Source of the DNA: Cristatella mucedo
Taxonomy: Eukaryota; Bryozoa; Phylactolaemata; Cristatellidae
Length of the DNA stretch: 64,000 nt
NCBI GenBank assembly: GCA_009760855.2
Contig: WPIO01000047.1
Location: 1,397,001-1,461,000, forward strand
Direction of reading: 5' to 3'
Shown piece after piece: positions 37,901 to 47,449 of this stretch. The notes under the pieces were generated by a model, which worked only from the letters and a program-made list of their open reading frames with translations, made no database searches and had not been told where the DNA came from. The translations under genes and the position numbers were made by a program. Numbering within the stretch: position 1 is the first letter of the stretch; every line of letters starts with the position of its first letter.

Positions 37901-38757
37901 TTGACTTGACCTTGGTATTACGGCACTGAGAACATGTGCATGACGCGTTCTTATACATTCAGCAGTAAGAAATCCTCTCAGTATAGCAGTAGCTGCTTCG
38001 GCTGATACTTGGTTCCAGTAATTAGAGCATTATCTATGATGCTCAGGATACTCAAATACTCAAATTGCTTACAGTATGCGACAATATTTATCGATAGCCC
38101 ACAAACCAAAAGAGGTTGCAGGTATGTGTGCCTTTAGTACACCGTAGCCTCACCTTCATTCTTTGCTACCTCCTTCATATGCCCTGAAATGGAAGTCACA
38201 AGCTGCAGCAGTGTCTTCTAAGCTGTATCATTCAACGGAGCCCACATTGTACTGAAAGATCTGCTGTTTAAAGAACTTTTTTAAAGAACTGAATGTACTT
38301 TCTATTAGATCTAGGGCTATGCATGTAAGTCGGTACTCACATCAATAAGAGTTTGCACCTCCAATTCTTCATGTATTTGCCACGCCAGCTTTTGGCAAGC
38401 ACGTCGAGTTATACAGTTCACAGCTCCTCATGCGACCTAAAGGCTGCCTGGGAGACCATCAGATACAATTTTCGGCTTTAAGTGAGTACACAAAAGCCTG
38501 ACCAGTGGATGCTCAATAGGTCTAAGATTATTATATTTGCTTAGCTAACCAACGCCTCAGACACTTCAGTCTAGAAAAGAATTGCTTGGTCACTCTCCTA
38601 GTATGCTCAGTGTCATTATTCATTTACCAATCATAGCCTACAAAAACAAGGGCTAGGATACAGAGTACCCCAATATTATAAATAATGTCTCTGGTAAAGT
38701 TCTTATTCGTTATCCTGTTAATGCAGTGAACAGGTCCGACAAGGAAGCCAAAATACT

Positions 38758-38794
<37 letters not shown>

Positions 38795-41700
38795 TATTAA
38801 TAATACTGATAAAAAATATGAATAATAAGACACTTGTATAGTGCCCTCAGAGAACGAAATCTCTTTCTAGGGACTTGAAATATGCTGTAAGGCAGGTATG
38901 CCCACAGTAGCACAAGACGGCAGTAACGAAGGGTGAAAGATAAAAACAAGTACACATCCATACATATCCATATTCATAGAGCATACATACACCCATATCC
39001 CAAAGAAGTCTTTTCTGACAGTGACAGAGGGTTAAAGACCTTCAAATGCAGCTACATAAATTAAATTAAATAATTCATTTGTATAGCGTTCCAAGAGAAC
39101 TTACTCTCCATTCAGGCGCATCACATATGCCTCGGGGCTCGAGCCCACAACCTCAGCCAGACCTTGGTCCCGGGCGAGCAGCTTAATGCTGGACCAAACC
39201 AGCTCGTGATACAACTTATATCAACTCTCATACGGCTCAGTATTCTAGAGCACAACGCAGCTCCAACGCCAAGGCACCAACTCTTGAAGCACCAGGTCAC
39301 GGCCTATAATATGGAGGCACCTTGTATGTAGCCTTAGCCATATATTATTACATAATCTGTTCCTCAGCCTGTATAATTCAGGAGCCTTGATAATGAAGAT
39401 CACTCAAAATCTGTCTGATTTAGCCTGACGAAGTTTAATCATGAGCAGTAATTAAATAAGTTTACCTAACATTTAGGCTAAGTTTAAGAATAAAATTTGT
39501 AGTGCTAAAATTAAGCTATACAGTCAAGATAAACTGCCACCTGTCCGAGATGCTCCGGCATAGAGCTAGCTAATCACACCAGCACAACATGCCTATTCCT
39601 TATTTTAATGACATGAAAGATTGAGAAAGCGAGTCGTTCTATGTTATAGCAGCAGCTGGATATCTGAGCCTTATATCCTCTTCACCCTATGGACCCTCAA
39701 TGGGATTCGGGTCTCAAGATTGACGAAGTCACAACAACAGTGTGCAGGTTATGAACTAAATTCACCAGTGTTTACAACGCTTGGCTGTAAGCTTCGGGGT
39801 TAGGACAAATATTTTGAATCTTTAAGTGAGGCAGGTCTTCTTGATCTGCACCCAGACTCGATCGGCAGCCTTGATACCCAGCTGATGCAAAGAACATGAT
39901 ACTTAGGAGTGCTCTTGAGCAGCATGCTTCGGTGCATTCTGCCCGTGTCCAGAGTCGCGAAGACTTCTTTTATTTTCAGAAAATACTTCACATGATGTGC
40001 TGTGTTAAGCGAAGGTCAGAACACCACTTTAAGAAGTCTGGGTCTGATGACGATCAAGTCAATTTCAAGGAAATTCCTCAGGGTCTACATTAGAAACTTG
40101 GAACTTTCTCCAGAGCTTTTTTTTCTCTTTTGAAAACAGAAGTCCTGACAGTCACATCAAAAACAGATTCGTAAGACCATAACCAATTTGTTAGCCAATT
40201 CTGAGAGGTCTTGCCCCCCCCCCAGATATTAACGACTCAGAAACCAAGTTTTCAGTTCCAAGTTTGTTCAGAAACCAAAGTTTCTGAACAAACACTCCTT
40301 GTTTATGCCTGACCGAATTCTGAACAACTAGCTTCCCAGTAGCAGCCTGGAGGCATGAAGCCTGGCAGGGGTTAAATGATGCCTTAAGATTCACACACTA
40401 TCAATCTGTCAAAGAGGGTCAAGCTACATGTGAGCAGCCTTCCCATCATCTATAATACCGGTCTTAAAAAAAATTCTTAGGCATGCCGATTGGCGATAGG
40501 TGTGGGGTTTTGAAATAATTGTTTAGTAGCTTCGATCCATATCTAAGTAAATCTAAAAACGTTAAACATTGCTGTTTTCAAGCAACCAACTGTAGAATAC
40601 TAATACTGCACTTGATAAAGCAACCACAGAGAACCTAATCTCTTTCTAGGTGCTTAACATTTGCTGTAAAGTGAAATGCAATTGAATGGTAAGTAAAATC
40701 ATGCTTGAAAAACAAACGAAATGAATAATATGGTTAGGGGTGACATGCACAGGGTCAGCATGCAAATGTGGTTAGTGGAAGCATGCACAGTGTCAGCACG
40801 CATAAGCACATGAAGTAGAATGGGGAAATCCACCGTTTATATTGAACTTTAAGGTTCAAAGACATATTCTATCACTAATTTTCTGTGGTGTACACTAGTT
40901 TGTAAAAGCACACCATCACGAGAGGCCCTATTTAATTGGTCACATTTGTTCTGTACACTGCGGTTTTATTTAGGCAAATAATTCAGGCACACACTTCACA
41001 TGTGCCTCAGGGCTCAAGCCCGAGAACTCAGCCAGACCTTGGTCGAGGCGAGCACCTTAACCTCCAGTATTCAGCATGCAAAGATTCTGCTTGTGACCTC
41101 GTGGTTTCATATTTGGACAGCTGCAGCATAATTATTTAATTAAAGGAAGTCGACCCGACGTCCAGGTCTGAGCTACCAAAAAACGCTAGCTCCACTACTT
41201 GCTCGGCAACGAAAAATGCCTGTAGAGGAGATGTGGCCCGAGATTGAGTGGAAAATTCGTCTGTTACACTCGGAGACCGAGCAGTGACCTGTTAACTGCC
41301 AGCAAGTGGGGGAGCGAAATGCCGCCAGCCATGCAGCCAATATCCGGCTCCGGTACCATGGCTCATAGCGACTCACCCCGGAACAGCGGCATCAGCACTT
41401 GGTGCTCTCTGGTAGGTCTGTCCTCCAAACGATGCTGCACTGCACTGGGACCTGTGCTTCTTGAGATCTGATAGAGCAACCTGGAACAAAATGATAAAAG
41501 TGAGAGCTAATTTCAGTGTTTGGTACAGCATCACGGAGGAGAAGCTCTGAGCAAGAGCTTCTCTGTATCTCAGGATCGCTCAGGCAATTGGAACATGAAT
41601 TGACCAGGGCTTCAGGCAGGGCTTTGTGCAGGTGCAAGTACAGTGGTACCTTGACTTACGAGTGTCCCAACGTACGAGTTTTCAGAGATACGGCCTGTCT

Positions 41701-44700
41701 CTCGGCCGATTTTTGCTTTGAGTTGAGAGCTAAAATTTTGGTTACGAGCCAGCTTCAGATACCCCATCGCTAGTTGCCGAAGCGAACGCCACAGCTACAC
41801 TCATTCACTCTAAGTGGTTGCGAGAGAATTCTCTCGTGTATGCGAGTGGGAGTGGGTGTGTCCACGATGCCGGCAAGAGGGTGGAGGGAGGAACTGCTTG
41901 CGGTTACTGAAGCCAGTAAGGGTAGGGCAGCGAAAGACGTTCAGACTCCTGTCTTGAATCCGACTACATCAGAAACAGCTAAGTATATAATTACCAGTGC
42001 TTACTTAGAGCTTTTTAAACAGTATTTCATATAAAAGTACATTTATAATTTTAAAAGATGACACCAAATCGGCGTTTTTGAGGATCTGGGACAGATTAAT
42101 GGCATTTCAATCCATTTCACTGGGGAAAAGTGATTCGACATACGAGTAATTTGAGTTACGAGCTCGGTCACATAACGAATTACACTAACAATCCGAGGTA
42201 CCACTGTATGGTCACATATAACAGCTGTTAACGCAGACTAAAAAGGGGCCGCTTAAAGACAGTTGGCGACAGAAGCTTTAGCTCTGCAGGTCCTAGTCTA
42301 GACTGTGGAACTCGCTTCCACAATTCTTACGCAACGACAACTACTCTCCTACTGCCGACTATGGCACATCTTTTTCAGCGGTCCTGAGCTGCTACTTCTA
42401 TGCTACTCACTACTTCAACTGCTCTCATGACTCTGCTATGCTTCTCACTTTCTCTTTTTTACGTGAGATGAAGTCAGTTGGCTACCGAATGCATACCGAA
42501 AGCCTATACAAAACTCCCATTCATAACACCCACATAGTTTGTCTGGCTTTGTGGAGTTACAGATGGAGATACATTACATTACATGAGCCTCCACACACAA
42601 GCTGAATCCTTCGGTCTTTTTGAGTTGCTCACGGCATCAGCTGCTACATTTACATTGACATCATGCGACAACAGGAACCTGTTAGAATATGTAACTGATT
42701 GGGGTGGACTAACTCGAAACAGTGACCAACATATGCAACTAGCCACGAAAGAGGTATAGTTCTCTTATTGTGTATTCAAGTGTTTTATCGTCACTATTAT
42801 TACAACATCCTTAAGTATTGCATGCCAAACAAAGGAAGCCAAACAGCTGCAAACGGCAGAGACAGATCACGAAATGGGGAGCCTTGAGACCTCAGGTAAC
42901 GCCACACAGCCTCGAATTTGCATTACCTGGTAGTCTGCCATAGGCTAGCAAGCTTGGTGCATGTCAGTTCAGTGGGACTGAGGAGCAGGGGACGACGCTG
43001 GGTGGGGCACGGAGGAATACGGCAGGGGGTTAGGGACGTGGCTCCGTTAGGTCTGGCTAGGTGCCGTGAGGTCAGGTGAGGTCTGGCGAACAGTGGGCAC
43101 AGCAGTAGGCATATACAAAACTGGCCCAACTGATCAGGTATGCAAGCATGCTATGGTAAAATCATCAGCAAACAAAAGCAGCACGGGCTGATGAGCCATC
43201 GCGCCATTGGCCAGAGTTAAAGTGCCCTGGTTTGTTGCACGGGTCAAGGTGCTTGCCTTTGACAACCAAGGTTGAGGACTCGTGCCCTGCAGCATTTGTT
43301 GGACGCCTGGGGACCAACATCTCTTAGGGTCCTATTAGTATATATTTACGCAAACGCTTTTAACGAGAAAGCCACACACAGGGACTTTCCTGCCCCCCCC
43401 CCATACACGTGGGTGCAGCAAGGCAGTTTTTTTGCTTCAAAACCGTTAGCAAAGCTTTTACACTGCAGGTACTAGACTGTGAAACTCACGTCCACGATTT
43501 TTATGCAACGACATATACTCTGCTGCTGCCTGCCGACTGTTGCACATCCTTTCTAGCCGTCCGGAGCTGCTACTTCCATGCTACTCACTACATCGCCTGC
43601 CTTACCGAATAGGCAAGGCTTTCTCACTTTCCCTGTTTGCTGCATGAAATGTAGTAAGTTGGCTGCTACATGTGCACCGAAAGCTGCTTTGGCTTTGGAT
43701 GCATCATAGAAAAATCTTCAGCATAACACCCAGTATACCATTGTGACTTTATGGAGTTATTGACGGACATACATTAGATTACGTTCCACAGTTACCCGTG
43801 TCTATACCAATAAACGAACAGGAGTTAAATGATTAATATGCAGTAAAGCGAACCATTAGATTACATTACACAGTTACCCTTGTCCATACCAATGGACGAA
43901 CAGAAGCTACATTATCAATTTTCAGTAAAAGAACAGAGCAGATCTGAAAATGCAGTGATAACAAAGCGCAACTGTTACCATGACGTTGCAGGCGGGGCAG
44001 TTCATAGGAGTTTTCTGCATTTTTGCCAATACTTGTTCGGCAGGCCTTTTGATGTAAATGTTGACAAGCTGCTGACAAACGGGGCATTTCTGATTGACCT
44101 GTTTCTGATTGCAATTGAAATGCTCTATAATGCACTCAAGGCAGAACCTACAAACACAAAAGCAATCCACTGCTACTTTGCCGAGCCTCAAATAAACCGA
44201 GAGCCAAGCGTATGCAGTATAAGAACAGGATCGACAGGAAGAGAAAATAAATGGAGATATATTGGCCTCACTCAGAGGAACAGCAAAAATTCAAGCTTAA
44301 GAGCAAGTAGCACTGGCGGCATTTAAAAGCACTAGTTCGAGTGTGATTGCAGTCAATCAACAATGTTGGCCGAGCAAGCCTCCCTACACTCATGAGCGAA
44401 CCATCACGGCTTAAATTGCTGTTAGGTCATGTACCCTTGCACATATAAAATGAAACATGGTGTAATTGAGCCTATCCATAAACATGCGTCTAATGCCCAA
44501 ACGTGCAACTCTCCTTCAATCCCTGTCTGATATGACAGTTTTCCTGAATACGATCACCCTCTGTTTAACAGCACGGGTGCCACAATTACTACAATTCCAT
44601 TTGGAAGCCTATGGCTACCGAAGCTGCCAGCCTGGGATAACAGTAACAGCAACAAATTCGGAATCCTATAGATCTGAAGTTTGTTGAGGTAGTATCAAAT

Positions 44701-46976
44701 GATTCTAGTCAGAAAAGGGTGCTACGGTGGCCAGCGAAGTGACGATGAAATATTTTCAATAACTCTTAAGATTTAGCCGGAGCGAAACGATGACTGAGTC
44801 GAAAGGTGACTGACAGATCCTTAAAGACAAACTACTGCTTGATGGGGAGCCAGTGCCGGTCGGTAGCAGGTGGCATAACATGGTAGTTGCAATGCTCGTC
44901 ACAGACATGCCTGGATGCAGAGCTCTTCACTAGCTGTTAGTGTATTATTGTTAGGTAAGGAAGACCTACAGAGCAGTGAACTACAGAATGAGCCGGGATT
45001 CAAAAACCCATGAACCAACTTGGCTGCAGCATCTTTGCCTAAGCAGGCCCAAATAATGGCGATAGTATACAGCTGAAAGCATGCAGGCTCAATTGTGGAG
45101 GAGCTGATCTAGTAAACGGTAGATTGGGTATTTGATGCCCAGATTGCATGAACAGTCTACAAGAGATACGCTAGCCGAGCCCACTTTGAGGGTTTGGCTA
45201 TTCAAGAGTTACACTAGGCTTGCTCATAGCTAGCAAGTTGGCACTTGCTGAGTGTCGTGAGGCAAAGTAAAACCAATCCCACTTCTTCCACTTGCACTTG
45301 CTTCACGGTTGGCTGTGGTCAGACGGCCGGGAAGGAAAGAGGGACGACCAGGATTGGTTTTACTTTACTTTGGTAGCACAGACTATCACACTAGTGTCTG
45401 CCAGATCCCACAGGCTCTGTGTATACTGTCTTCTTTCTACTAATCCGCTAACTGATGGGAAATATCGACTGCAGAGCCGGTACTATACAGCATCAGCACA
45501 CATGGAACAACATCCATAGTGTAACAGAACAGCCACTAATCTTAATAGATCGGTCTATTGAATTGAAAGAATGGATTCAAAAACCTAGAACGAATGAAAA
45601 GCTTTGCCATGTTAGCTGGCAGTCAAAGAATTCAGTACTGCTATGGGCATAAAAAAGAGACAGACAGAGAAACAGATGGAGAGACAGGGAGACTGAGACA
45701 GACAGAGAGACTGAGACAGAGAGAGACAGAGAGAGAGACAGAGAGACAGAGAGAGACAGAGAGAGACAGAGAGAGACAGAGAGAGACAGAGACAGAGACA
45801 GAAAGAGACAGAGACAGAGAGACAGAGTGACAGGGAGACACTGAGAGAGAGATAGGGGCTCGGGCACTCGAAGATGGCGGAGCAACGAAGAAGGAAGCAT
45901 CGCACTTTACAGCCGTTGGCACCTACCTGTCCCACAAGCGAGTTGTGGTACAGGTAAGTGCCGACGGCTGTATTGCATTATACTCAGGCAAAGCAAGCAT
46001 GTGAGCGTACATACGGATGTAGCAGTAGTAGCCGTAGTGGAAGCAGCTCCAAAGCGCCAGTAAAGAGAAAGTGGATGTGAAGGAGGGAGATGGAGTGGAT
46101 AGAGTGAGTACAGGCCGCAGCACAGGCAGAAAAGTTGATCGCTGCAGGACTAGTGGCTCATGCTACCACAGCTGACCCGTTAAAATTAAATCCAGTTTAG
46201 TTAGACGATACCACCCGACTGCAGTGCCCAACGAGCTGGTATGCAGTCTGCCCATTGACCGGGCAGAGTAGTGTGAGCCCGGCTGGGGCCGAACAACATT
46301 GCGGACGTTCCATGCCCACAGACAGACAGAAAGAGGGAGACGGAGAGACAAAGACAGAGCAAGAGATAGAGAGACAGAGACAGAGCGAGACAGACAGAGA
46401 AAGACCGACAGGCAGAGACAGAGAGAGAGACAGAGACGGGGAGACAGAGACAGGGAGACAGAGACAGGGAGACAGAGACAGGGAGACAGAGAGACAAGGA
46501 GACAGAGAGACACAGAGAGACATGGAGAGAGACACACAGAGAGACACAGAGAGAGCCTGGATCTTTTTTATCCATCTTTAATAAAATCAGTCATTGCCAC
46601 TTAGGAGACTCTTCCATAGGTAGCCGTATATGCTAGCGGTCAGCGCACCACTGTTCCCACATATGCGACTGCGATCTTGTAAGCAGCCTACGGGTATAAG
46701 CTCTATTTCGTGCACGGCAGCCAAGGACAAATTTAAAGCCCCTATAAAGAGATTGAGTTCTCTGGGGGGCTTTATCAAGTGCATTATTATTATTATTATT
46801 AAGGACGAGGCGAGAAAACGAAACTGCAGTGAGGCCGCGCGGTTACGGTTGCGGAGGCTCTCTAAAAGACTGATTACTTACACATGGTTACATTTCAGCA
46901 TACATGGCACTTCAAAATATTCTTTACAGATGGCGCATTCGTAATCTTTCAGTGACTCGGCACTTCTCGCAGCCAT
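28852..46976 (-). CDS. RNF-A: RNF114/125/138/166-type RING-zinc finger-UIM E3 ubiquitin ligase
   Basis: Six exons: 46976-46882, 44147-43979, 41480-41377, 35679-35559, 32856-32749, 28914-28852. Joined they give 660 bp, 219 residues plus TAG, close to the family's usual 228-237. All introns are GT-AG and phases 2,0,2,0,0 fit. RING: Cys14, Cys17, Cys29, His31, Cys34, Cys37, Cys53, Cys56. C2HC: Cys82, Cys85, His97, Cys101. C2H2: Cys134, Cys137, His150, His155, then Cys165, Cys168, His186, His191 with the family hallmark CPICAVMPWGD. UIM about 205-217 (DDE-x-L-x2-A-x3-SI). Members transfer ubiquitin with an E2 and bind ubiquitin by the UIM. There is no Gly2, so no RNF125-type myristoylation signal. 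Which vertebrate member is closest is not decidable here. Introns carry many LINE/SINE insertions. Confidence 0.93.
28915..29999. other. RNF-A intron 5, part without recognised element
   Basis: No coding or family repeat signal. Intron 5 as a whole is 28915-32748. Confidence 0.5.
30000..30215 (+). mobile_element. LINE A 3' end in RNF-A intron 5
   Basis: GCATGCAGACACTGTTGCATG, GCATGCTGACCCTGTGCATG, TGCGCCTAGAAAGATATTGAG, TTCTCTGAGGGC and an ATT-rich tail; antisense to the gene. Confidence 0.92.
30785..30960 (-). mobile_element. SINE2 copy
   Basis: The reverse strand contains GTCGTGAGTTTGAGTCCTG (eroded B box), GGGCGATCCTTTATATTGCC, GTGATGATGGCCGATAAGG and TTCTTCTGCTGCTATATAAA, the most complete SINE2 tail here. 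Confidence 0.72.
31095..31225 (-). mobile_element. SINE2 copy with intact B box
   Basis: The reverse strand shows GGCGGTTGATTTTCACGACT, GGGTTCGAATCCTGCGGTGG and AAGACTCTTTTGTCGCTATG. The B box GGTTCGAATCC is canonical for tRNA. Confidence 0.7.
31438..31480 (-). mobile_element. LINE A tail scrap
   Basis: AATAATAATAATAATATTGC followed by ACTTGATAAAGCAG is the inverted LINE A 3' terminus, truncated before the hairpin. Confidence 0.6.
31630..31890 (+). mobile_element. LINE A 3' end in RNF-A intron 5
   Basis: It begins at GGACAGCATTTAGTGGGTCC and runs to GCGCCTAGAGAGAGATTAAG, TTCTCTGAGGGCGCTTTATC and (ATT)n. It is close in sequence to the copies ending at 15494 and 57460. Confidence 0.95.
31955..32110 (-). 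mobile_element. SINE2 copy
   Basis: Reverse strand: CAGTTTGAGTCCTCAAGCAG, CGATCCTTAATTGTCC, CTGATAGTCATTTAGGCTC and TTCTGCTGCTATTTGAAATG. Third same-orientation SINE2 within 1.3 kb. Confidence 0.7.
32749..32856 (-). CDS. RNF-A exon 5 (C2H2 with MPWGD)
   Basis: Acceptor TATTTTCTGAAG|GTA, donor GTG|GTGAGT, 108 bp, phase 0 at both ends. It encodes VCPICAVMPWGD, LLQHLQLRHQFDYEFYV. CPIC-x-MPWGD and the HQF-x-Y segment are diagnostic of this ligase family. Confidence 0.95.
33130..33513 (+). other. Unrecognised 127-codon frame in RNF-A intron 4
   Basis: An open plus-strand frame, antisense to the gene, with a Cys-rich C-terminal half and no recognisable domain. It may be chance or an unidentified element remnant. 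Confidence 0.2.
33740..33935 (+). mobile_element. LINE C C-terminal RT fragment
   Basis: Frame 33738-34067 encodes SRTRFRSFDGLALSSSVPK, VWNLLPATVTICNDCASF and MHLF, the LINE ORF2 C-terminal pattern (WNLLP). It matches 7760-7930. Confidence 0.65.
33961..34109 (-). mobile_element. SINE1 copy, degenerate
   Basis: TTTGTATAGCACCGTAGGAG, CTGTTCAGGCACTTCACA, GGGCTCGAGTAAACCACC, CTTGACCTCGGT and GGCACCTTAACCATTGGAC follow inverted SINE1. It abuts LINE C. Confidence 0.7.
34510..35020 (+). mobile_element. LINE A, degenerate C-terminus to 3' end
   Basis: GCAGCTAGGCTTGTCTGTTG, the GACGTCAAGGCTGTGTCACT block and a terminal GTGCCTAGAAAGAGACTTTG with CCTATACATATGC match decayed LINE A. Confidence 0.75.
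35559..35679 (-). CDS. RNF-A exon 4 (first C2H2 finger)
   Basis: Acceptor GCCTCTTGCAG|G, donor AAGAGG|GTATGT, 121 bp: one base completing Gly123 plus 40 codons, ending in phase 0. It encodes NRYTFNCPYCTDM, LLLQHCAREHAHDANHKR. Confidence 0.95.
35938..36213 (+). mobile_element. LINE B 3' end in RNF-A intron 3
   Basis: Starts at TACGAAACGACAACTACTCTCC and ends with the GTAACACCCACATAG, GAGTTACAGATGGAGATAC and ATTACATTACA tail. Confidence 0.95.
36775..36878 (+). mobile_element. LINE A 3' tail (short)
   Basis: GCGCCTAGAGAGAGATTGAG, TTCTCTGAGGGCGCTTCATC and (ATT)n preceded by CTTTGCAGCAAATGTAAA; only about 100 bp of LINE A. Confidence 0.93.
36891..37019 (-). mobile_element. SINE1 copy, well preserved
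   Basis: Inverted SINE1: ATTTATATAGCGCCCCAAGA, GAACTTAATCTCTATTCAGG, CGCTTCACATATGCCTCGG, GGCTCGAGCCC (B-box-like), CCTTGGTCGGGGCGAGCACC, TTAACCGCTAGACCAAACC. The best-preserved copy, tail to tail with the LINE A end at 36775-36878. Confidence 0.9.
37330..37600 (-). mobile_element. LINE A segment upstream of the RT
   Basis: The reverse strand encodes SISPDDRNGDLARRISRFFV, CKIDTIKESIPQV, matching STLPDDPCDDLADRFS and KIDKIRESIPAM of the longest LINE A at 59380-59500. This is the region between endonuclease and RT. Confidence 0.8.
38759..38790. repeat. (AT)n microsatellite
   Basis: About 30 bp of AT dinucleotide, adjacent to a LINE A tail. Confidence 0.95.
38800..38990 (-). mobile_element. 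LINE A 3' end
   Basis: AATAATAAGACACTTGTATAG, TGCCCTCAGAGAACGAAATC, TCTTTCTAGGGACTTGAAAT: inverted tail and hairpin, diverged beyond about 38900. Confidence 0.8.
39072..39200 (-). mobile_element. SINE1 copy
   Basis: ATTCATTTGTATAGCGTTCC, ACTCTCCATTCAGGCGCATC, GGCTCGAGCCCACAACCTC, CTTGGTCCCGGGCGAGCAGC: inverted SINE1 with few changes from the 36891 copy. Confidence 0.88.
40595..40815 (-). mobile_element. LINE A 3' end
   Basis: CTGCACTTGATAAAGCAACC, CTAATCTCTTTCTAGGTGC, then GGTTAGGGGTGACATGCACA and CAGTGTCAGCACGCATAAGC: inverted LINE A end. Confidence 0.9.
40979..41062 (-). mobile_element. SINE1 head fragment
   Basis: GCACACACTTCACATGTGCC, TCAGGGCTCAAGCCCGAGA, CAGCCAGACCTTGGTCGAGG: inverted SINE1 lacking the tail hairpin. 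Confidence 0.75.
41377..41480 (-). CDS. RNF-A exon 3 (end of C2HC finger)
   Basis: Acceptor CATTTTGTTCCAG|G, donor CCGGG|GTGAGT, 104 bp, phase 0 in and phase 2 out. It encodes VALSDLKKHRSQC (His97 and Cys101 of the C2HC finger), then a Ser/Ala/Gly-rich linker. It lies only 160 bp from the pogo-type element at 41641. Confidence 0.93.
41641..42206. mobile_element. Non-autonomous pogo/Tigger-type element with TA duplication
   Basis: It starts CAGTGGTACCTTGACTTACG and ends GAGGTACCACTG, so the termini are inverted repeats (CAGTGGTACCT), and both flanks are TA. The terminal sequence and TA target duplication are typical of the Tigger/pogo branch of Tc1-mariner elements. The inner termini also carry TACGAG repeats. 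Length is 566 bp with no transposase domain, so it would need transposase in trans. Confidence 0.88.
42255..42583 (+). mobile_element. LINE B 3' end in RNF-A intron 2
   Basis: CTTAAAGACAGTTGGCGACAG, ACTGTGGAACTCGCTTCCAC and the ATACATTACATTACA tail. An internal deletion removes part of the CGCTTAGGCTGTGAG segment. Confidence 0.93.
43227..43345 (+). mobile_element. SINE1 copy, degenerate
   Basis: CTGGTTTGTTGCACGGGTCA, AGGTGCTTGCCTTTGACAAC, CAAGGTTGAGGACTCGTGCC, then ACATCTCTTAGGGTCCTATT (eroded tail). Confidence 0.6.
43440..43780 (+). mobile_element. LINE B 3' end, degenerate
   Basis: GTACTAGACTGTGAAACTCA, TGCAACGACATATACTCTGC, CATAACACCCAGTATACC, GAGTTATTGACGGACATACA: a diverged LINE B end. 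Confidence 0.85.
43979..44147 (-). CDS. RNF-A exon 2 (second half of RING, first Cys pair of C2HC)
   Basis: Acceptor TTTTGTGTTTGTAG|G, donor GTCATG|GTAACA, 169 bp: one base completing Val32 plus 56 codons. It encodes FCLECIIEHF, KCPVCQQLV, MNCPACNVM. The GTAACA donor is the weakest of the gene, but phase and homology fit. Confidence 0.93.
44820..45190 (-). mobile_element. LINE A C-terminal fragment, degenerate
   Basis: GGGGAGCCAGTGCCGGTCGG, GCATCTTTGCCTAAGCAGGC, GGAGGAGCTGATCTAGTAAAC: inverted LINE A, colinear with 51760-52100. Confidence 0.8.
45655..45855. repeat. Purine-rich (GA)n/(GACAGA)n tract
   Basis: About 190 bp of GACAGAGAGA-type sequence in RNF-A intron 1. Long Ser-Leu or Arg-Glu frames here are repeat artefacts. 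Confidence 0.95.
46318..46555. repeat. Purine-rich (GACAGA)n/(GGGAGACAGAGACA)n tract
   Basis: Second imperfect purine tract, with a higher-order GGGAGACAGAGACA unit around 46440-46480. Confidence 0.95.
46735..46802 (+). mobile_element. LINE A 3' tail (short)
   Basis: AAAGCCCCTATAAAGAGATTG, AGTTCTCTGGGGGGCTTTAT, (ATT)n: hairpin and tail only. Confidence 0.9.
46882..46976 (-). CDS. RNF-A exon 1 (start codon, first RING cysteines)
   Basis: ATG (46976-46974) with G at +4 opens 31 codons plus two bases and ends CATGT|GTAAGT. It encodes MAARSAESLKDYECAICKEY, FEVP, KCNH. The frame remains open upstream, but this ATG gives the N-terminal length expected of the family and aligns with RNF-B. Confidence 0.92.
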
Positions 46977-47449
46977 GAATGAAGTCACAAGACGGCGCAC
47001 GACCCGGAACCTACTACCGCCGGGGAATTCCGGCGGAAGCGCAACCTGTAATGCTAAACCTATCCCCATGGAGTTTTTTGTCAGCTGATTGTCATGTGAT
47101 CTTGATTCGCTGTGCGGCGCCGCCGCTTACCGTGGACTCGGCTGTCTAGAAGCCAGAACCGACGGAGGCTTTCTCCACATTGTAGCGGTCGATTTCACAC
47201 CTTAGGAAAAGGGTACACGGTAACTGTCTGCTGAATAATTGCCACGAAAATTTATTGATATATAAAGGTGACTCCTGGGTGACTAGCGACGCACCGGTAG
47301 TCACAACCGGTACAGGATTTTTTTTCTTATTTATTTGCTGCGGCACATCTAGAGGCTGGATCACTGTAGCACACGGGGGGCTAGATTTTTGTTATTTCTA
47401 AGTTCTCCTGTTTAGTTTGAAGTTCTTCTAAAGCGTCGTCTTCCTTCTT

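Noticed and set aside
41774-42034. 86-codon frame inside the pogo-type element as a transposase
   Set aside because: No helix-turn-helix or DDE motif; the element is too short to encode a transposase.
43880-44326. 148-codon plus-strand frame
   Set aside because: It overlaps RNF-A exon 2 on the opposite strand and has no domain; the splice-supported minus-strand reading explains the conservation.
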